Both the position numbers and the translations under genes were made by a program. The notes under the pieces are model-generated. The model was not told the origin of the DNA. It searched no databases and saw only the letters and a program-made list of their open reading frames with translations. This document shows, piece after piece, positions 49,404 through 49,420 of a stretch of DNA of 49,420 nt. Position 1 is the stretch's first letter; the number at the start of each line of letters is the position of its first letter. The stretch spans positions 1 through 49,420 of the forward strand of contig CAZUUO010000002.1 in NCBI GenBank assembly GCA_964622665.1. The letters are read 5' to 3'. This stretch comes from CAZUUO01 sp964622665 (lineage in GTDB: Bacteria > Patescibacteriota > Patescibacteriia > Magasanikbacterales > GCA-002688135).

Positions 49404-49420
49404 ATGAAACGAGTGCGCAG
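49404..49420 (+). CDS. Possible start of a divergent gene at the window edge
   Basis: ATG 49404 with GGAG 8 nt upstream opens a frame MKRVR that runs off the window. Only five codons are visible, so this rests on the ribosome site and the divergent layout. Confidence 0.3.

Noticed and set aside
1..49420. CRISPR array, prophage or insertion sequence
   Set aside because: No regularly spaced repeats, no transposase or integrase frame and no phage structural genes were found.
1..49420. Alternative genetic code with UGA recoded
   Set aside because: Several well-conserved genes (murI, elp3, lspA) end at TGA at the expected length, and no gene needs TGA read-through.

Overview
This is an AT-rich, gene-dense bacterial scaffold with one 100-N assembly gap at 28693-28792. 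It most resembles a Patescibacteria/CPR genome, possibly the Parcubacteria/Magasanikbacteria side; that placement is inference. Supporting signs are many short single-gene units, an Elp3 of the bacterial/archaeal type, DUF4342 and DUF5654 proteins, very large secreted proteins with thrombospondin type-3 and carboxypeptidase-regulatory-like domains, and several genes whose promoters sit too close to the start codon for a Shine-Dalgarno leader. TGA is used as a stop (murI, lspA, elp3), so this is not the UGA-glycine code of Gracilibacteria.

Layout: 1-750 holds the end of an edge gene, tRNA-Pro(TGG) and an unusual repeat element behind it. 750-3560 holds hypothetical genes and a possible remote RelA/SpoT-like protein. 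3580-10505 is a surface-glycan cluster: CMP-sugar synthetase, a dehydrogenase-methyltransferase fusion, a GT-B-like transferase, an AsnB-type amidotransferase and an EamA-type permease. 10.5-15.6 kb has glutamate racemase, glutamate dehydrogenase, membrane proteins, an alpha/beta hydrolase and a Trm9-like methyltransferase. That methyltransferase is divergent from elp3 (15.6-17.35 kb). 17.4-17.64 kb has tRNA-Gly(TCC) with a second copy of the tRNA-tail element. 17.7-24.8 kb is mixed: lipoprotein, nitroreductase, Nudix, PMT-like glycosyltransferase, TSP3-like protein and ABC-F. 24.97-25.38 kb is an unidentified structured RNA. 25.4-33.6 kb has dksA-like, lspA, a TRM11-like methyltransferase, a GT-B-like protein, a DHH-like protein cut by the gap, msrA, an RlmI-like methyltransferase, a WG-repeat protein and an Nramp-like transporter. 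33.7-41.5 kb has an MFS pump, rarA, an array of small hypothetical genes, typA, nth and an uncalled overlapping reading frame. 41.5-49.4 kb has ychF and two giant exported proteins.

The most unusual feature is a pair of homologous ~155-160 bp units placed directly behind the two tRNA genes. Each contains a terminator, an inverted copy of the T-arm of its own host tRNA, a core with three hairpins, and a direct copy of the 3' end of the same tRNA. The next most interesting are the ~410-nt structured RNA with a near-consensus promoter, the elp3/Trm9-like pair (a possible bacterial route to mcm5U34), and the widespread leaderless-type starts, with the -10 hexamer 8-10 nt before the start codon.
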